A DNA stretch of 13,152 bases from DAITAZ01 sp036824045 (GCA_036824045.1 DAITAZ010000059.1:1-13152), one strand, 5' to 3'; counted from the first letter of the stretch, positions 1 to 6,702 are shown. Notes: generated by a model not told the origin, from the sequence alone. Numbers and translations are program-made.

Positions 1-90
<90 letters not shown>

Positions 91-135
91 GTGGGAAACC
101 GCCAAGGACGTTGCGTCCGCAGCAGCAAGTTGACA

Positions 136-141
136 AGTATA
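136..141 (-). promoter_or_regulatory. Possible -10 box for the tRNA-Ser gene
   Basis: On the minus strand the hexamer TATACT lies 45 nt upstream of the tRNA 5' end, a reasonable distance for a tRNA promoter. No good -35 box is visible 16-18 nt further upstream, so the call rests on the -10 alone. The rest of 91-179 shows nothing else. Confidence 0.3.
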
Positions 142-179
142 CAACGCCCCTGTGGATTTGAGTAGAGCTTGGATCTGTA

Positions 180-545
180 TCAAGCAGCGGCAGGGCGCGC
201 TGACTTGGCAGTGAATTCTTCATAGGCTCGCACGGCCTCCGCCGCATACATCAGGGTCGGCCCCCCGCCCATGTAGGTGCACACTGCGAGGGTTTCCATC
301 AACTGCTCCCGGGTGACACCCAGGCGAATCAAGGCCTTTACGTGGAAACCGATGCACGCGTCGCACCGCGACGCCACGCCAATCGCCAATGCGATGAGCT
401 CTTTCTGCAGCGCAGAAAGGCTGCCCTCCTTGAGCGCGCCCTTGGCCATGGCACCGAAGCCTTGCATCGTCTCCGGCACTTCTGCCCGAAGGGTTTCTAG
501 AGCTTTGGAAACGTCTTGAGTGATGGTGACAAAGGATTTGCTCAC
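180..545 (-). CDS. Carboxymuconolactone decarboxylase family (AhpD-like) protein
   Basis: A 121-aa single-domain member of the AhpD-like/CMD superfamily. Seen directly: the signature Glu-x11-Cys-x2-Cys-x3-His, with E49, C61, C64 (CDAC) and H68, embedded in a helical protein. Family members with this motif often act as thiol-disulfide peroxidase partners or peroxidases, while true decarboxylases usually lack the CxxC. I therefore infer a redox role rather than a role in protocatechuate breakdown, and no other catabolic gene is nearby. The start is GTG at 545, supported by AGGAG 6 nt upstream; no better ATG exists in frame. It is transcribed alone, divergent from the OmpA-family gene, from a well-placed promoter with an overlapping palindrome. 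The substrate is unknown. Confidence 0.85.
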   Translation of the reverse strand: MSKSFVTITQDVSKALETLRAEVPETMQGFGAMAKGALKEGSLSALQKELIALAIGVASRCDACIGFHVKALIRLGVTREQLMETLAVCTYMGGGPTLMYAAEAVRAYEEFTAKSARPAAA

Positions 546-560
546 GCTGGGCTCCTGTTA

Positions 561-576
561 ATTAGATTTTCCTAAT
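561..576. promoter_or_regulatory. Palindromic candidate operator ATTAG-N6-CTAAT
   Basis: Perfect 5-bp arms ATTAG (561-565) and CTAAT (572-576) flank a 6-nt spacer. The right arm overlaps the -10 box of the CMD-gene promoter and the rest covers the expected transcription start, the classic position for a repressor. Which regulator binds is not evident. MarR- or Rrf2-type dimers are plausible, but this is inference. Confidence 0.4.
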
Positions 577-601
577 ATAACGGTTTGCGCATAAAGTTCA
601 A
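574..601 (-). promoter_or_regulatory. Sigma70-type promoter of the CMD-family gene
   Basis: On the minus strand, TTGAAC (596-601) and TATATT (574-579) are separated by 16 nt. This is a good match to the housekeeping consensus and sits about 30 nt from the GTG start. Confidence 0.6.
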
Positions 602-708
602 GCACCCTGTTCGGTCGAGGAGCACAATGTTTTACACGCACTAAGGCAATAGCTGACACCCGTCGCCCTAGAATTACTTTTTTTACAATTACAGCAAGGG
701 AGCGAAGC

Positions 709-1599
709 ATGGACGAGCAGGATCAAGAGCATTCGTGGGCGGTAGGGTTTGTGCTGGCGCTGGTGATCGCGCTGGTGATCGCAATCACCATCTGGGCCAG
801 CCAACTGGTCAAGGCTCCCACCAAACCCAAGGCTGCGACTGACGCAACGCCAGCGGTGGCCACTGCCGCGCCAGCCGCAAGCGCAGCAAAATGGTCGCTG
901 GCTGCCGGCGCAGGCGGCGTTACTTTGAGCGGACTCGTTCCCGACGATGCTTCCAAGGCCCGCATGCTGGAGCAGGCCAAACTGCTTTGGGGCGACGACA
1001 AAGTTACCGATCAGTTGTTGGTACAGTCAGGCGCTGCGCTGCCCCAATGGAAGGGCAAACTGCTGGACTTGTATGCCCGCATTCGTGGTTTGAGCGACGG
1101 CGCGCTGACGCTCGACGCCTCTGCCGCGGTACTGGAAGGCAAAGTAGGTTCTGATGCGGATAAGGTATCCATTGGCGAGTGGTTTGCCGGCTTTCTGCCG
1201 GAAGGCACAACGCTCGACAACCGCCTGACGGTGGACGCAGCTCTGGCCAAGGCCCCGAAAGCGGACCCGAACGTATTGCTCAATCTCGCCATCGAGTTCG
1301 CATCGGGCAAGGCAGACCTGCCAGAAGCGGTCAAACCCGGGTTGGTCAAGCTCGCGGGAATGCTCTCGGAGGACGGCCGCAAACTGCGCATCGTTGGCCA
1401 CACCGACAACAAGGGCCATCCGGAAAGCAATCGTGCGCTCTCACTTCGCCGTGCTGAATCGGTCCGCGCGTTCCTTGTGTTGAACGGTGTTCCCGACAGC
1501 AACCTTGTAGCGGAAGGAGCGGGAGCGGACAAACCGGTAGCGGACAATCTCACCGCCGAAGGCCGTCAACGGAATCGTCGCATCGAGTTTTCTCAGTAA
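709..1599 (+). CDS. OmpA-family membrane-anchored peptidoglycan-binding protein
   Basis: A 296-aa envelope protein. Residues 11-30 form one hydrophobic segment without a cleavage site, so it is probably an inner-membrane anchor with the rest in the periplasm. Residues 36-60 are an Ala/Pro/Lys-rich linker. Residues 61-108 and 130-178 look like two related beta/alpha segments (for example VTLSGLVPDD and AVLEGKVGSD), reminiscent of BON domains. Residues 189-296 are a typical OmpA C-terminal domain with GHTDNKG (230-236), LSLRRAESV (244-252) and the closing GRQRNRRIEF. D233 and R248 are spaced as the diaminopimelate-binding pair of the family. Start ATG at 709 follows AGGGAG with about 6 nt spacing. 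It is monocistronic and ends at an intrinsic terminator. The likely role is anchoring or sensing the cell wall; the exact function is unknown. Confidence 0.87.
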   Translation: MDEQDQEHSWAVGFVLALVIALVIAITIWASQLVKAPTKPKAATDATPAVATAAPAASAAKWSLAAGAGGVTLSGLVPDDASKARMLEQAKLLWGDDKVTDQLLVQSGAALPQWKGKLLDLYARIRGLSDGALTLDASAAVLEGKVGSDADKVSIGEWFAGFLPEGTTLDNRLTVDAALAKAPKADPNVLLNLAIEFASGKADLPEAVKPGLVKLAGMLSEDGRKLRIVGHTDNKGHPESNRALSLRRAESVRAFLVLNGVPDSNLVAEGAGADKPVADNLTAEGRQRNRRIEFSQ

Positions 1600-1625
1600 G
1601 CATTCAGCCGATGTGATGGGCCCAA

Positions 1626-1658
1626 AGCGCCGCAGCATTCGCTGCAGGCGCTTTTTTG
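1626..1658 (+). terminator. Rho-independent terminator after the OmpA-family gene
   Basis: Stem AGCGCC-GCAGC (1626-1636) pairs with GCTGC-A-GGCGCT (1641-1652) across an ATTC loop, with one bulged A and a run of six T at 1652-1657. It lies 27 bp past the stop codon. On the other strand there is no matching U-tract, so it serves mainly the plus strand. Confidence 0.9.
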
Positions 1659-1724
1659 TTCGCCCTTAACCACCGTGCTGGAAGCGCCACTCCTGTGTCC
1701 GGCCCCCAAACCCATACGCGGCCG

Positions 1725-2969
1725 CTAGGCGATGGCCTCCCGCAGACGTCGTCGCAATCTAAACGCCGCGACCGCGAAAATCGACAACACTGCACTCTCG
1801 ATGAGCAGGGTTCGCGGCGCACCCACTTCGGTCGCCAGCAAGCCTGCCAGTAACCCGCCAATGGCATCGAACCCGAAACGGGTCGAGGTGAAGAACGAAA
1901 CCACTCGGCCTCGAAGTTCATCCGGTGCAAGGCTCTGGAGCAACATGTTGATCCCGACGTTGCACACCGAAATGCCAAATCCAAGGGCCACCATCGCGGC
2001 CAAAGCCATTGCAAGGTGCAGATTCAGCGCAAAGACCAACAATGCCACTGCGCTCAGCCCCGCTCCTGCCAACACGACTTTGACAAGCCCTGGAACGCTT
2101 TTGCGAGTGGCCAGGAATACGGTCGATCCAAACGCACCACAGCCGGCAGCCCCCCACAGCCAGCCCAAGGTGATGGCGTCCCCCGCAAATACGTCTTTGG
2201 CAAATACCGGCAGCAATACGGCGTAGCTGGAAGCGGTCACATTCACCACGGCGAGCGTCAGGATTAGAACCCGGACAGGATAAGTTGCCCATGCATAAGC
2301 GAGCCCCTCGCGAAACACGCGTCCCATGGACCCGGCCGCCTTGGGTGTAGCTTCGATGCGGATGAGTAACACTCCGGTCAGCAACGCCATGAATGATGCA
2401 GCGTTGAGCGCGAAACAGAATGCCTCGGAAGTCACCCCGACCAGCACCCCGGCCAACGGGGGACCCGCAAAGCGCCCCGCATTGAACAGCATGGCATTGA
2501 GCGCGAGGGCGTTGGGCAGATCCGCTCGGTCCGCCACAAAGGAATTGATCAAAGATTGCCGCAGGGGCGTGTCGAAGGCGTTCAGCACGCCAAGCAAGGC
2601 AGACATGGCCACAATCAAGGCCGGGCCGATCGCCCCAAAAGCAGTCAACAACGCCAAGACTCCGGCCTGAAGGCACAGCAATGCTTGCACCACGATCAGC
2701 GCACGGCGCTTGTCACGCCGGTCCACCCAGGCTCCGGCCACGGGCCCGACGACCAGCTGGGGCAGAAGCGCAGCAAATGTCGTCACCCCAAGCAAGGCTA
2801 CTGAGCCGGTCAACCGGTAGACCAGCCAGGACAGGGCGACCTGCTGCACCCAGGTGCCAAGGATAGAAATGGCCTGACCGCCAAAGTACAAGCGAAAGTT
2901 ACGGTGAGCCAATGCCCGCATCGGCGTGGGCCATCGGCTCCTTGCAGCACGCGCACCACTATCCAGCAA
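1725..2969 (-). CDS. MFS transporter of the MFS_3 (DHA3/EntS-like) type
   Basis: A 414-aa multi-pass inner-membrane exporter with about 10-12 hydrophobic segments. Recognisable family features are the N-terminal FRLYFGGQAISILGTWVQQ, the loop 2-3 motif AGAWVDRRDKRR (the MFS 'motif A' position) and DTPLRQSLI. In the second half DELRGRVVSFFTSTRFG is typical of MFS_3 proteins such as enterobactin exporter EntS and many drug/H+ antiporters. I chose TTG at 2967-2969 because GGAG lies 6 nt upstream. The alternative ATG at 2919-2921 (17th codon) has AGGAG about 16 nt away, which is too far. It is divergent from an HpaR-like MarR regulator, an arrangement common for repressor-controlled efflux genes. 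The substrate cannot be read from sequence. Confidence 0.9.
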   Translation of the reverse strand: MLDSGARAARSRWPTPMRALAHRNFRLYFGGQAISILGTWVQQVALSWLVYRLTGSVALLGVTTFAALLPQLVVGPVAGAWVDRRDKRRALIVVQALLCLQAGVLALLTAFGAIGPALIVAMSALLGVLNAFDTPLRQSLINSFVADRADLPNALALNAMLFNAGRFAGPPLAGVLVGVTSEAFCFALNAASFMALLTGVLLIRIEATPKAAGSMGRVFREGLAYAWATYPVRVLILTLAVVNVTASSYAVLLPVFAKDVFAGDAITLGWLWGAAGCGAFGSTVFLATRKSVPGLVKVVLAGAGLSAVALLVFALNLHLAMALAAMVALGFGISVCNVGINMLLQSLAPDELRGRVVSFFTSTRFGFDAIGGLLAGLLATEVGAPRTLLIESAVLSIFAVAAFRLRRRLREAIA

Positions 2970-3015
2970 AAGCTACTCCAAGATCATTGTGCCGATCCGT
3001 TGGATGGGCTAAAAA

Positions 3016-3027
3016 TTAATATATTAA
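3016..3027. promoter_or_regulatory. 12-bp perfect palindrome in the MFS/marR divergent region
   Basis: TTAATATATTAA is a perfect AT palindrome 47 bp upstream of the MFS start. It can supply -10-like hexamers in both directions. On the plus strand TTGGAT (3000-3005) is followed 16 nt later by TATTAA (3022-3027). It may be a promoter core, a MarR-type operator, or both. Confidence 0.4.
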
Positions 3028-3126
3028 CGAAACATCCGCTCCATGTCGCGAGCCAGCGAGGAGGTTCCACCAATCCTGGTAGGCACCACCATTCATGCGT
3101 CAAACGGGCGAATACTCCTCGCAAGG

Positions 3127-3147
3127 GTTAAGATTGCAGTTCTTAAC
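3127..3147. promoter_or_regulatory. 7-7-7 inverted repeat upstream of the marR gene, candidate operator
   Basis: GTTAAGA (3127-3133) and TCTTAAC (3141-3147) are perfect 7-bp arms separated by 7 nt. The site lies 28 bp before the preferred ATG of the MarR gene. A weak promoter, TTAAGA (3128-3133)-N17-TTAGAC (3151-3156), would be covered by it. This is the position expected for autorepression by a MarR dimer. Confidence 0.5.
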
Positions 3148-3174
3148 AAGTTAGACAATCGTTCCGGGGCTCGC

Positions 3175-3720
3175 ATGTCCGCTCGAATCACGCATCGCAA
3201 TCTACCTCTGATGCTGCTGCGCGCCAGAGAGATTCTGCTCTCCCATTTCCGTCCGATCCTTAACCATTACGGGCTGACCGAGCAGCAATGGCGCATCATG
3301 CGTGTCTTGAGCGAGCAAGGGGATTTGGAGCCGTGGCAAATCTGCGACCAATGCCAGATCCTCAGTCCCAGCCTGACCGGTGTATTGACCCGAATGGAAG
3401 AGGTTGCACTGGTTCAGCGCAGCCGGGTACCCGAAGACGCAAGGCGCGTGCTCGTGCGGCTTACGCCCCAAGCAGAGCAACTGGTGACGGAAATTGCGCC
3501 TCTGGTTGAAGCTCAATATCAGCTTCTGGAAACCGCAATAGGCCCAACCCTCATCAATCAACTTTACGCAACGCTTGATCAGGTTGCACGAGCGGAAAAC
3601 GCCCAGGTTGAGCGGGTCAAATTGCCAGCCACGCGCTACACATCCCCTTCCAACGCCCGGGTAACCCGTAAGACTGCCTCCAGAACTCGGTCGGCACAGT
3701 CAAAGATCAATGATTCTTGA
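3175..3720 (+). CDS. HpaR-like MarR-family transcriptional regulator
   Basis: A 181-aa winged-helix regulator. Residues 10-35 (NLPLMLLRAREILLSHFRPI) and LTEQQWRIMRVL (34-45) match the start of HpaR, the homoprotocatechuate operon repressor. The recognition helix region is ILSPSLTGVLTRMEEVALV (62-80) and the wing is about residues 84-96, with basic residues R84, R90 and R91. Start ATG at 3175 is preferred over an in-frame ATG at 3043 because family similarity begins here and the stretch before it carries operator-like repeats. The Shine-Dalgarno is weak. Residues 150-181 form an extra basic tail not usual in HpaR (about 140-150 aa). Divergent from the MFS exporter, which it probably controls. 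No aromatic-degradation genes are nearby, so the HpaR ligand should not be assumed. Confidence 0.87.
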   Translation: MSARITHRNLPLMLLRAREILLSHFRPILNHYGLTEQQWRIMRVLSEQGDLEPWQICDQCQILSPSLTGVLTRMEEVALVQRSRVPEDARRVLVRLTPQAEQLVTEIAPLVEAQYQLLETAIGPTLINQLYATLDQVARAENAQVERVKLPATRYTSPSNARVTRKTASRTRSAQSKINDS

Positions 3721-3739
3721 TTTTTGAATTGAAATTTTT

Positions 3740-3770
3740 TGAAATTGAATTGATTCAATCCTCAATTTCA
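3740..3770. repeat. Inverted repeat TGAAATTGA-N13-TCAATTTCA
   Basis: Perfect 9-bp arms at 3740-3748 and 3762-3770. The spacer itself contains ATTGA-T-TCAAT (3749-3759), a nested palindrome. It sits 20 bp beyond the marR stop. There is no T-run directly after it, so it is not a standard intrinsic terminator. Confidence 0.5.
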
Positions 3771-3952
3771 CGGCATTTGATGTTCGATGCAAATATTGGT
3801 GCAAATGAATTGCGCGGTTCGCACTGCGATTCATATCTTATCCTTCAGGCGCTCTTAAACACCTTGTAAACGCCGGAGGGGCCTTCGCATCAGTTCCATA
3901 CCTGACGCGCCTCTCGCTGCCCCATCCTCGCTCGGCACAGCAAGTCAGATTG

Positions 3953-3968
3953 CGCAATTGCAATTGCG
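3953..3968. repeat. 16-bp perfect palindrome CGCAATTGCAATTGCG
   Basis: The sequence equals its own reverse complement over all 16 bases, with an adjoining TTGCGCAA palindrome (3951-3957 region) sharing its left side. It lies 306 bp before the downstream membrane protein start. It may bind a dimeric protein, but no regulator can be named. Confidence 0.5.
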
Positions 3969-4054
3969 TGCCCGCACCATCGGCCCAGCCCCACCATCCG
4001 CATTGCCCAGCACATTGCTTTTGAAGCTTTTTGCACATTCGATCAAAGTTTTTG

Positions 4055-4082
4055 TTGCGTAGCGTTAAATTTTTCCTTTAAA
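4055..4082 (+). promoter_or_regulatory. Possible promoter for the TM-helix membrane protein
   Basis: TTGCGT (4055-4060) and TTTAAA (4077-4082) are 16 nt apart on the plus strand. The match is moderate, and the resulting leader would be about 185 nt and would contain the tandem hairpins at 4165-4193. Confidence 0.3.
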
Positions 4083-4164
4083 CGCGCCACACAGCATATT
4101 TGTGACACCATCTTTCCGGGCGCGCCTGAACCAAACAAATGGCGGAGTTAGACAACAAGCGCAA

Positions 4165-4193
4165 AGGCGCGGGCGCCTCGACGGTACTCCGTC
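4165..4193 (+). other. Two adjacent small hairpins in the 5' leader
   Basis: AGGCGC-GG-GCGCCT (4165-4178) and GACGG-TACT-CCGTC (4180-4193) lie back to back, one nucleotide apart, about 80 nt before the start codon. Neither is followed by a T-run. They could structure the leader RNA; no known riboswitch is recognised. Confidence 0.35.
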
Positions 4194-4273
4194 TTATTCC
4201 AACTCTTCGCGGGAAGCACTACAAGTTGGCGATAAGTCGGCAGTAATCCAGGGTTCATTCAGGGAGCTTGTTC

Positions 4274-5461
4274 ATGGAAGAGTTACGTACCTTCTTCACT
4301 CAGGCATCAGGTGTGCTGGGAACTTACATCCCCAAAGCGCTCGGTGCTCTCGTTCTGCTGGTCGTTGCATGGGTTGTGGCGAGCCTGCTCAAAGCCGTCA
4401 TCGTCCGGTTGGGACGTGCCGCAAAGCTGGATGATCGGGTAGGCTTTCCCGCTACTGGTTCATTCGGCGATATCGTTTATTGGCTGGTGTTTCTGTTCTT
4501 CCTGCCGGGCATCCTCGAATCGCTCGGCTTGGAGCAACTACTCCTGCCAATACAGTCCATGATCAGCAAGATCATGAATTTCCTGCCTAATCTTCTGGCG
4601 GCGGGGATCATCTTCTTTATTGGCTACTTTGTCGCCAAGTTGGTGCGCAACATCGCCACCAACCTGCTGGCAGCCTCCGGCGCCGACAACCTGCCCTCCA
4701 AACTCGGGTTTGCCGGCGCGATGGGGAATGGCAAAGTGTCCACCATTGTCGGCACCGTAGTGTTCGCGTTGATCATCATCCCTGTGGCGGAGATGGCGCT
4801 CTCCGCGCTGCAACTGGATGTGATCACCCGGCCGCTGGAAGCGATGATGACCAAGATGGTCACCGCCTTGCCCAACATCATCGTCGCGGCAGCAATTGTG
4901 GCCATTGCATCGTTCCTTGGGCGGCTGCTCGGTCGCTTCGTTTCCGATCTGCTTGCCGGCGTGGGCTTCGACAGTCTGGTTGCCAAAGCCGGGATCAAGA
5001 GCTGTGAGGGCAATTGCTCCCCTTCATCCATCTTCGGCTGGGTCGCCACGGCTGGCGTGATTCTGCTCGCGGTGATGGAGGCGGCTGACCTGATTGGCTT
5101 TACCGCGCTGTCCGGGCTGGTCAAGCAGTTCTCGGTGTTCGCATCCCAACTGGTAGCCGGGGTAGTCATCCTCGGCCTTGGCGTCTACCTCTCCTCCCTT
5201 GCCACCAAAGCCATCATTGGCGCGGGTGTTCCGCGCGCAGAATTGCTGGCTGGCGTCGCACGGATTGCCATTCTCGTCTTCGCCGCCACCATGGCATTGC
5301 GCGAGGTCGGGTTGGCGTCCGACATCGTCAACATGGCCTTTGGCCTGCTCCTGGGCGCAGTCGCCCTGGCCGTGGCCCTTTCTTTCGGCTTGGGCGGCCG
5401 GGAATCCGCCGGTAAGTTGATCGAGGAGTGGCGAGAGAGCATCAAGTCGCGCAAACCCTGA
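4274..5461 (+). CDS. Conserved TM-helix (mechanosensitive channel-like, CmpX-type) membrane protein
   Basis: A 395-aa inner-membrane protein with roughly nine hydrophobic segments (about 18-38, 67-85, 103-123, 158-175, 199-218, 255-275, 289-310, 325-345, 352-372). Segments such as FLPNLLAAGIIFFIGYFVAK (103-122) and ALPNIIVAAAIVAIASFLGR (198-217) are repeats of the 'conserved TM helix' unit found in MscS-related and CmpX proteins. The C-terminus AVALSFGLGGRESAGKLIEE is also typical. The soluble beta-domain of MscS is absent, so channel activity is an inference from family naming. Start ATG at 4274 has GGGAG 7 nt upstream; the TTG at 4268 just before it is less likely. Cysteines 244 and 248 (CEGNC) form a small CxxxC motif in a loop. 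The gene is monocistronic. Confidence 0.82.
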   Translation: MEELRTFFTQASGVLGTYIPKALGALVLLVVAWVVASLLKAVIVRLGRAAKLDDRVGFPATGSFGDIVYWLVFLFFLPGILESLGLEQLLLPIQSMISKIMNFLPNLLAAGIIFFIGYFVAKLVRNIATNLLAASGADNLPSKLGFAGAMGNGKVSTIVGTVVFALIIIPVAEMALSALQLDVITRPLEAMMTKMVTALPNIIVAAAIVAIASFLGRLLGRFVSDLLAGVGFDSLVAKAGIKSCEGNCSPSSIFGWVATAGVILLAVMEAADLIGFTALSGLVKQFSVFASQLVAGVVILGLGVYLSSLATKAIIGAGVPRAELLAGVARIAILVFAATMALREVGLASDIVNMAFGLLLGAVALAVALSFGLGGRESAGKLIEEWRESIKSRKP

Positions 5462-5473
5462 CGCGCGATGCGC

Positions 5474-5536
5474 ACGCTGGCGAAACCTGCCCGCCAGCGT
5501 TTACCTTCAGCCGCCGGCCCCCCCGGCGGTTTTTTC
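5474..5536 (+). terminator. Tandem hairpins with intrinsic terminator
   Basis: A first hairpin, ACGCTGGCG/CGCCAGCGT (5474-5482, 5492-5500), is followed by TTTACC. A second, CCGCCGG-CCCCC-CCGGCGG (5511-5529), is followed by six T (5530-5535). The second is a textbook rho-independent terminator. They start 12 bp after the stop codon of the membrane protein gene. Confidence 0.9.
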
Positions 5537-5565
5537 TTGTCGGCCTGCTATCACGGGCCTATGAT
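5537..5565 (+). promoter_or_regulatory. Promoter of the Host_attach gene
   Basis: TTGTCG (5537-5542) and TATGAT (5560-5565) are exactly 17 nt apart and begin right after the preceding terminator. Transcription would start near 5572, giving a leader of about 80 nt. Confidence 0.6.
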
Positions 5566-5652
5566 CAAGCCGTATTCCCTTCCGTTTGTTCCGCAGTACT
5601 TACCCGCTCACGTCGTCTGCAACCTTGTTCCCTCAAAGAAGGAGGATTCACG

Positions 5653-6096
5653 ATGGCATCAACCACCTGGGTGCTTGTGGCAAACGCGTCCCTGGCCAAG
5701 CTCTACGCCAACCAGGGACCAAACACCGGTCTTGCTCCACTCCGGGATTTCGAGCATCCCTCCAGTCGCTTGAAAAATTCGGACCTGGTCAGTGACCGGG
5801 CAGGTCACATGCAGAGTGCGGGTTTGGGACACGGTTCCCGACAGCCGCAAACCGAACCAAAACAGCATGAAGCCAAACTTTTCGCGCAGACGCTCGCGCG
5901 GGAGTTGCAGGCCGGAAGGACAAAAAGGGAATATCGCAGGGCAATCGTGGTCGCACCGCCCGCATTCATGGGCTTGCTAAAAGGGGCGCTTGACGAGCCG
6001 ACGGCCGAAATGGTGAGCGATCATTTCGACAAGGACTACACCCGCGCTACGCCCAAAGAGTTGGGCGATTTGCTTTCTTCCTGCCTCTACGTCTGA
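5653..6096 (+). CDS. Host_attach family protein
   Basis: A 147-aa soluble protein of the Host_attach family (named after an Agrobacterium protein needed for attachment to host cells; the family is widespread and its biochemical role is unclear). Typical features are the N-terminal WVLVANASLAKLYAN (6-20), a polar middle with DLVSDRAGHMQSAGLGHGSR, and RRAIVVAPPAFMGLLKGAL followed by a C-terminal DKDYT-ELGDLL segment. The start ATG at 5653 has an ideal AAGGAGG 7 nt upstream, so a longer in-frame reading from 5428 is rejected. No signal peptide is seen, so it is probably cytoplasmic despite the name. Related families have been linked to a release-factor-like fold. Its 3' end overlaps the convergent thpR gene by 10 bp. 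Confidence 0.82.
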   Translation: MASTTWVLVANASLAKLYANQGPNTGLAPLRDFEHPSSRLKNSDLVSDRAGHMQSAGLGHGSRQPQTEPKQHEAKLFAQTLARELQAGRTKREYRRAIVVAPPAFMGLLKGALDEPTAEMVSDHFDKDYTRATPKELGDLLSSCLYV

Positions 6097-6686
6097 CCGC
6101 CTTGGGGCAGCGGCTCCGCCGCTGCCGGCCACCGCTTCAGCAACCGGTAGCGCGCGCCCGCTGGCTCGAGCAGGGACTCCATCAGCGCAAACGCGTTCAC
6201 CTTCCAAGAAAATGGTTCGAACCGAACCGATTCCCGCTTGGTGCAGGGCGGTACGTTGCGCAACAGCGTGACGTGCGCCTGAAAAGGCCGACGTTCCATG
6301 GGAAAGCCCTCCGTCTCCAGCCGCTGCCGCAGGGATGTCGAGAACCGGAAGAGGGCCTCTGGCGTATCCCGCGGACCGCACCAGCATATGTGGTTGTGTG
6401 CCCACACCACAGCCTGCTCGATCGGCAAGGACAACTCAGGACAGCATAACGATTCCGCCAGCACCCCAAGGCGTTTCAGTTCAGCGTCATCCACCTGCCC
6501 TACAAACGCCAAGGTGACGTGCAGCGTATCCGGACGCATGAGGCGACCACCGTGGAGCGCCTTCGCCCGACGTGCCACCTCGGTCAGCCTCGCCACGATC
6601 TGGGCATCGGGCCACAGCGCGAAGAACACCCTGTGCCCCCGCGGCTGTGCGCCGCCAGACCTTTCCCCAAATTGCCGCTGCGACAT
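6087..6686 (-). CDS. thpR: RNA 2',3'-cyclic phosphodiesterase (LigT/ThpR, 2H family)
   Basis: A 199-aa member of the 2H phosphoesterase superfamily. Both catalytic HxTx motifs are visible: HVTL at 56-59 and HVTL at 138-141, about 80 residues apart as expected. The core begins at RVFFALWPD (19-27), so the first 17 or so residues are an extra polar leader compared with Escherichia coli ThpR. Family members open 2',3'-cyclic phosphates on RNA ends and can ligate tRNA halves in vitro. The ATG at 6686 is 16 bp after the ispF stop, so it is probably the third gene of an ispD-ispF-thpR transcript; the Shine-Dalgarno is poor (GGCGG, 8 nt away). A 9-bp perfect hairpin lies in its last codons. Confidence 0.9.
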   Translation of the reverse strand: MSQRQFGERSGGAQPRGHRVFFALWPDAQIVARLTEVARRAKALHGGRLMRPDTLHVTLAFVGQVDDAELKRLGVLAESLCCPELSLPIEQAVVWAHNHICWCGPRDTPEALFRFSTSLRQRLETEGFPMERRPFQAHVTLLRNVPPCTKRESVRFEPFSWKVNAFALMESLLEPAGARYRLLKRWPAAAEPLPQGGQT

Positions 6687-6702
6687 GGGGGAAACCGCCA
6701 GG

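Larger units (their letters stand above)
3721..4273. other. 553-bp gene-free, palindrome-rich intergenic region
   Basis: No convincing gene is visible on either strand. Its left end (3721-3770) is strongly AT-rich and has repeated GAAATT and GAATT words. It carries an inverted repeat TGAAATTGA/TCAATTTCA, two copies of GCAAAT 12 bp apart (3789-3794, 3801-3806), a 16-bp palindrome at 3953-3968, a near-palindrome GCGTTAAA/TTTAAACGC at 4062-4085, and two small GC hairpins at 4165-4193. The last 200 bp must hold the promoter of the downstream membrane protein. A small RNA here is possible but unproven. Confidence 0.5.

Noticed and set aside
129..155. TTGACA hexamer on the plus strand as a promoter
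   Set aside because: No -10 box follows at the right distance and no plus-strand gene starts nearby.
1011..1553. 180-codon open frame antisense to the OmpA-family gene
   Set aside because: Ser/Arg/Pro-rich shadow of a gene with a strong OmpA domain, start signal and terminator.
3043..3174. 44-residue N-terminal extension of the MarR regulator
   Set aside because: The stretch contains the operator-like inverted repeat and does not resemble MarR proteins; HpaR similarity starts after the ATG at 3175.
3700..3834. 44-aa minus-strand frame beginning MNRSANRAIH
   Set aside because: It has a passable AAGGA before the ATG but runs through the AT-rich repeats and into the marR 3' end, giving low-complexity Ile/Gln/Ser sequence. 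Kept only as a remote possibility.
3838..4038. 66-codon minus-strand frame in the large intergenic region
   Set aside because: No ribosome site and odd composition (many Cys and Trp); it covers the 16-bp palindrome; no family recognised.
4102..4434. 110-codon plus-strand frame overlapping the start of the CmpX-like gene
   Set aside because: Different frame from a well-supported membrane protein gene and no domain resemblance.
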